Shown: one piece after another, positions 5,379 to 7,691 of the stretch
Layout: each line of letters begins with the position of its first letter
Position numbering within the stretch: the first letter of the stretch is position 1
Origin: JBIYSM02 sp044759095
GTDB lineage: Bacteria; Bacillota; Bacilli; Brevibacillales; Brevibacillaceae
NCBI RefSeq assembly: GCF_044759095.2
Contig: NZ_JBIYSM020000078.1
Coordinates: forward strand, 1-7,691
Direction of reading: 5' to 3'
Length of the DNA: 7,691 nucleotides
Notes under the pieces: generated by a model
Database searches by the model: none
What the model was told of the DNA's origin: nothing
What the model saw: the letters and a program-made list of their open reading frames with translations, nothing else
Made by a program: the position numbers and the translations under genes

Positions 5379-6580
5379 TCGACGCTCTCATCATCGGCGC
5401 AGGTCCCGCTGGCTTGTCCGCTGCAATCGCCAGCGCCCGGCAAGGACTTTCTGTTCGAGTCGTAGACGAATTTTATCGGCCTGGCGGCAGGCTGCTGGGA
5501 CAGTTGCACGAGGAACCGGACGGAGTGTGGTGGAACGGGCTGGCCGAAGCCGCACGTCTCGATCAGGAGGCAAAAGAGCTTGGCGTCCAAATGTGCTGTG
5601 GGGTCTCCGTCTACGACATTGCCCGCTGTGAAGATCGCTGGCGTATTTCTACGACAGAAGGCGAATGGGAAGCTCCCCTGCTTCTGATCGCTACCGGGGC
5701 GTCAGAGACTGCCGTTCCCGTCCCCGGCTGGACGCTGCCCGGCGTGATGTCGATCGGAGCGGCCCAGGTGATGACGAACGTGCAGCGCGTTCGCGTAGGC
5801 AAAAAAGGCGTCGTGATCGGCGTCAACATTTTGTCCGTCGCCATCGCGCGAGAGCTGCAGCTCGCTGGCGTACACGTCGAGCAAATGATTCTGCCTCCCC
5901 AGTCTGCTGTAAGCCGCAATGCCGGTCACCCGCACGAAATCATGCGGTCTTTGCTGCGCGTTGCCCATCTCGCCCCCTCGCCGTTGATTCGCTGGGGCAG
6001 CAAGCTGATGGGCAGCGCGTGGATGCAGCGGCTGGCCGTTTCGCTCTATCCTGCACAGGGCGTGCCCATGTGGGATATACCGATTCATCTGCGGACGGCT
6101 GCCTTGGAGATCGTGGGCACCTCACAGGTCGAAGGGGTCCGGGCTGCGCGCATCTCGCCAGACGGCACGCCCGTTCCTGGCAGCGAGCGATTCCTTTCTG
6201 CCGATTTCGTCTGCATCGCGGGCGGGTTAAGCCCGCTGGCGGAGCTGGCCGCGATTGCCGGGTGCCCGTTCGCTTACATCCCGGCATTGGGCGGGCACGT
6301 TCCGTTGCACAACGAATGCATGCAATCGCCTTTGCCCGGACTGTACGTCGCAGGCAATATTACCGGAATCGAGAGCGCCAAAGTCGCCATGAGCCAGGGA
6401 ACCGTCGCAGGCCTGGCGATGGCGAAAGCGGCCGGGCTGCTCGCCGACGATTCTTTGCTCATCCAGGCGCTCCACCATGTCAACCATGTGCGCAAAAACG
6501 CCACGATCCAGTTCCACCCGGATATTGCGGCTGGACGCGCGCAGGTCGGGAAAATGGCCGCTGCGTGGGCTGGGCGGTAA
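5375..6580 (+). CDS. FAD-dependent oxidoreductase, pyridine-nucleotide-disulphide type (HcnB/OoxA/LhpE-like)
   Basis: The 401-residue product opens with an FAD-binding Rossmann motif (ALIIGAGPAGLSAAIA, G8-x-G10-x2-G13; acidic D31/E32 at the end of strand 2), then PGGRLLGQ (36-43) and LIATGA (104-109). The second dinucleotide motif is degraded: G149-V-N151-I-L-S154 replaces GxGxxG. The C-terminal FAD contact reads G327-N328-ITG where GD is more usual. The closest family I recognise is the FAD subunit of HcnABC, OoxAB and LhpBEF-type dehydrogenases, but without its fused BFD domain, which is the separate gene at 4774. The start is TTG 5375, chosen because the frame has no ATG ahead of the Rossmann motif in a sensible place, a GGGGGG site lies eight bases upstream, and TTGA overlaps the previous stop. 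Substrate is unknown; with the divergent Xaa-Pro peptidase, proline or hydroxyproline metabolism is a reasonable guess. Confidence 0.9.
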   Translation: MIDALIIGAGPAGLSAAIASARQGLSVRVVDEFYRPGGRLLGQLHEEPDGVWWNGLAEAARLDQEAKELGVQMCCGVSVYDIARCEDRWRISTTEGEWEAPLLLIATGASETAVPVPGWTLPGVMSIGAAQVMTNVQRVRVGKKGVVIGVNILSVAIARELQLAGVHVEQMILPPQSAVSRNAGHPHEIMRSLLRVAHLAPSPLIRWGSKLMGSAWMQRLAVSLYPAQGVPMWDIPIHLRTAALEIVGTSQVEGVRAARISPDGTPVPGSERFLSADFVCIAGGLSPLAELAAIAGCPFAYIPALGGHVPLHNECMQSPLPGLYVAGNITGIESAKVAMSQGTVAGLAMAKAAGLLADDSLLIQALHHVNHVRKNATIQFHPDIAAGRAQVGKMAAAWAGR

Positions 6581-6612
6581 GGGTTTTGGCATCATGCCTC
6601 GGTGCCGAAACG

Positions 6613-6659
6613 AAAAGAGCAGCCCATTCGCTTACCGTTGCGGATAGGTCTGCTCTTTT
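6613..6659 (+). terminator. Strong terminator of the redox operon, probably bidirectional
   Basis: AAAAGAGCAG (6613-6622) pairs with CTGCTCTTTT (6650-6659), followed by more T. An inner stem (CCCATTCGC with GCGGATAGG, one mismatch and one G-U) extends the hairpin to a loop of about eight bases. It lies 32 bases past the oxidoreductase stop. The convergent gene ends at 6667, so the same hairpin can serve both; the minus-strand T-run is only four bases. Confidence 0.92.
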
Positions 6660-6666
6660 TTGCTGC

Positions 6667-7446
6667 TCATTGTGCTGCAGCAGGGTTGGACTGGCCCATT
6701 TCCCCATCGGAAGGGGAAATGGTGTCTTCTGCCATGCTTATGTAATGGTCGACAAGCTCTGGATAAGCTGCCAGCTCCTTCTCTCCTGTAGGGGTGAGAG
6801 CGTACACGCCTCGCTTGATCCGCGTGAACCAGCCGTAATAATTTTTGCTGAGGATGGATGACGCTTTGTCTGTCGCTCCTTTTTCTTTCAACGCCTTGGG
6901 CGCAAGTGGGCCATAGTGCTGAAGCAGCGCGGCGATCTGAATGCAGCCTTGTTTGTACGCCGTCATGATCTTTGTCTGGTTGCTGCCCCCCACATTGTAA
7001 TCGCCGTATCTCCCCCGCATCTCCTGAATAATGCGTGCCCGTTTTCTTTTGTTGAACTGCTTGCTTCTTTCCCGATCAAACGGCGCAGGAGCAATGCTCA
7101 GCTCCATGACAGCGCCTTTTTTGGGAAAAGAGACGAGGATCAAGCCAAGCTCCAGTCTTCTGATGAGATAAACGACGTCTTGCCACTTTTTCGAAAACAA
7201 TTTGTATTTGGGCTTCGGAATGGCGACGTACACATGGTCGGTAAAGCGCTGCCGCTTGGCGGCCTGGATGAGCAGCTCTACACTCAAGTTGCGCTTGAAC
7301 TCGACGATAATCAGCTCGTCTTCCTTGATCGCTGTCAAATCGCAATGATTGACCTCTCCAAAGACCTCATAACCCTGCCCGACAAAATAGTCGCGAATGG
7401 GCGCGTACATGTCTGCTTCATATCGTTTGACCGGCTTTTGCTTCAT
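6667..7446 (-). CDS. DUF2161-family PD-(D/E)XK phosphodiesterase-like protein
   Basis: The 259-residue product resembles DUF2161 proteins, predicted nuclease-fold phosphodiesterases of unknown role. The N-terminal part holds the PD-(D/E)XK signature: D36 in VNHCDLTAI, then E49-F-K51 in LIIVEFKRN, with E10 (YEADMYAPI) a possible further acidic residue. LLIQAAKRQRFTDHVYVAIPKP (57-78 region) is typical of the family. The middle is basic (FNKRKRAR), and the C-terminal half (ILSKNYYGWFTRIKRGVYALTPTGEKEL) reads like a winged-helix DNA-binding domain. I chose ATG 7446 (MKQKPVK) because AAGGAG lies six bases upstream; the ATG at 7482 has no such site. No convincing promoter is seen in the 77 bases up to the rRNA terminator. 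It has no evident link to the peptide/redox genes. Confidence 0.85.
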   Translation of the reverse strand: MKQKPVKRYEADMYAPIRDYFVGQGYEVFGEVNHCDLTAIKEDELIIVEFKRNLSVELLIQAAKRQRFTDHVYVAIPKPKYKLFSKKWQDVVYLIRRLELGLILVSFPKKGAVMELSIAPAPFDRERSKQFNKRKRARIIQEMRGRYGDYNVGGSNQTKIMTAYKQGCIQIAALLQHYGPLAPKALKEKGATDKASSILSKNYYGWFTRIKRGVYALTPTGEKELAAYPELVDHYISMAEDTISPSDGEMGQSNPAAAQ

Positions 7447-7523
7447 GGGCTTCTCCTTTTTCGCGACTGTTTTGTTCTTCATCTAGCAGCTATAAATCCA
7501 GGCGAGTTTGGGCGGCTATATGC

Positions 7524-7560
7524 AAAAAAAAGCCACGCAATAGTATCTGCACGGCTTTTT
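7524..7560 (-). terminator. Rho-independent terminator at the end of the rRNA operon
   Basis: On the minus strand AAAAAGCCGTGC pairs with GCGTGGCTTTTT around a ten-base loop. The 12 pairs include two adjacent G-U pairs, and eight T follow. On the plus strand those two become A-C mismatches, so the hairpin is built for the minus-strand rRNA transcript. Confidence 0.9.
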
Positions 7561-7619
7561 ACGCAATTATTTCGTTCATTCCCTGAAAACTGGATCTGCA
7601 TGCTTGCTAAGAGATGTGT

Positions 7620-7691
7620 GGATAAGTCCTCGACCGATTAGTATTCGTCAGCTCCACGCGTTGCCGCGCTTCCACACCGAACCTATCAACC
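7620..7691 (-). rRNA. 23S rRNA, 3' end only (gene continues past the window)
   Basis: The minus strand reads GAATACTAATCGGTCGAGGA and then CTTATCC, the conserved 3' terminus of bacterial large-subunit rRNA. The mature end should be near 7620, judged from the usual GACTTAACC-type ending. Downstream, CCAGTTTTCAGGGAATGA (within 7570-7595) resembles the spacer motif often seen beside Bacillales rRNA genes. No 5S sequence follows before the terminator. Confidence 0.92.

Noticed and set aside
5665..6861. Plus-strand open frame of 398 codons within the oxidoreductase region
   Set aside because: It is an Arg-rich out-of-frame shadow that runs through the strong terminator at 6613-6659.
7447..7482. 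Upstream ATG (7482) as the start of the DUF2161 gene
   Set aside because: No ribosome binding site precedes it, whereas the ATG at 7446 has AAGGAG at six bases, and the family core begins just after that start.
7485..7500. Minus-strand TGGATTTATAGCTGCT as a sigma-54 promoter for the DUF2161 gene
   Set aside because: The GG-N10-GC spacing is right and TGCT fits, but CACG is fully replaced, so the match is too poor.

Overview
The window looks like a chromosomal accessory segment of a Gram-positive Bacillales species. A Brevibacillus-type genome is my best guess. The grounds are strong AGGAGG-type ribosome binding sites, a DppE/OppA-like lipoprotein, an IS110 transposase piece, a DUF2161-type protein, moderately GC-rich genes and the 3' end of a 23S rRNA gene. 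The genus is inference only.

Layout. Bases 1-945 are one open frame, entering from the left, that joins the C-terminal part of an IS110 transposase (1-330) to the C-terminal half of a sigma-54 activator (331-945). The activator has lost its sensor domain, Walker A, GAFTGA loop and Walker B. Bases 946-1622 are gene-poor. They hold a frameshifted remnant of a second activator C-terminus (about 990-1142) and a 40-residue ORF with a good ribosome binding site (1239-1361, minus). Next come, on the minus strand, an oligopeptide-binding lipoprotein (1623-3287) and an Xaa-Pro peptidase of family M24B (3524-4591). Divergent from the peptidase, on the plus strand, is a tightly coupled three-gene redox operon (4774-6580): a BFD-type [2Fe-2S] protein, a plant-type [2Fe-2S] protein and an FAD oxidoreductase. 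Together they resemble the HcnA/HcnB, OoxA and LhpE/LhpF electron-transfer parts of amino-acid and imino-acid dehydrogenases. A strong hairpin separates them from a convergent DUF2161 PD-(D/E)XK protein (6667-7446). At the right edge an rRNA operon ends on the minus strand with the 23S 3' end and a terminator, and no 5S gene follows.

Main observation. All three metabolic transcription units (peptide-binding protein, Xaa-Pro peptidase, redox operon) carry a close match to the sigma-54 (SigL) -24/-12 promoter, TGGCACG-N4-TTGCW. Each is in the right orientation, has exact GG-N10-GC spacing, and sits so that the predicted start leaves a 25-45 base leader. A perfect dyad lies about 120-140 bases upstream of the predicted oppA start, where an activator site would be expected. 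The units therefore look like one sigma-54 regulon for importing proline- or hydroxyproline-containing peptides, cleaving them and oxidising the product. The only sigma-54 activators in the window are broken: one by fusion to IS110, one by decay. If the fused one was the cognate activator, the regulon may be uninducible in this strain unless another activator serves it. The catalytic oxidase subunit expected with the redox trio is not in the window.
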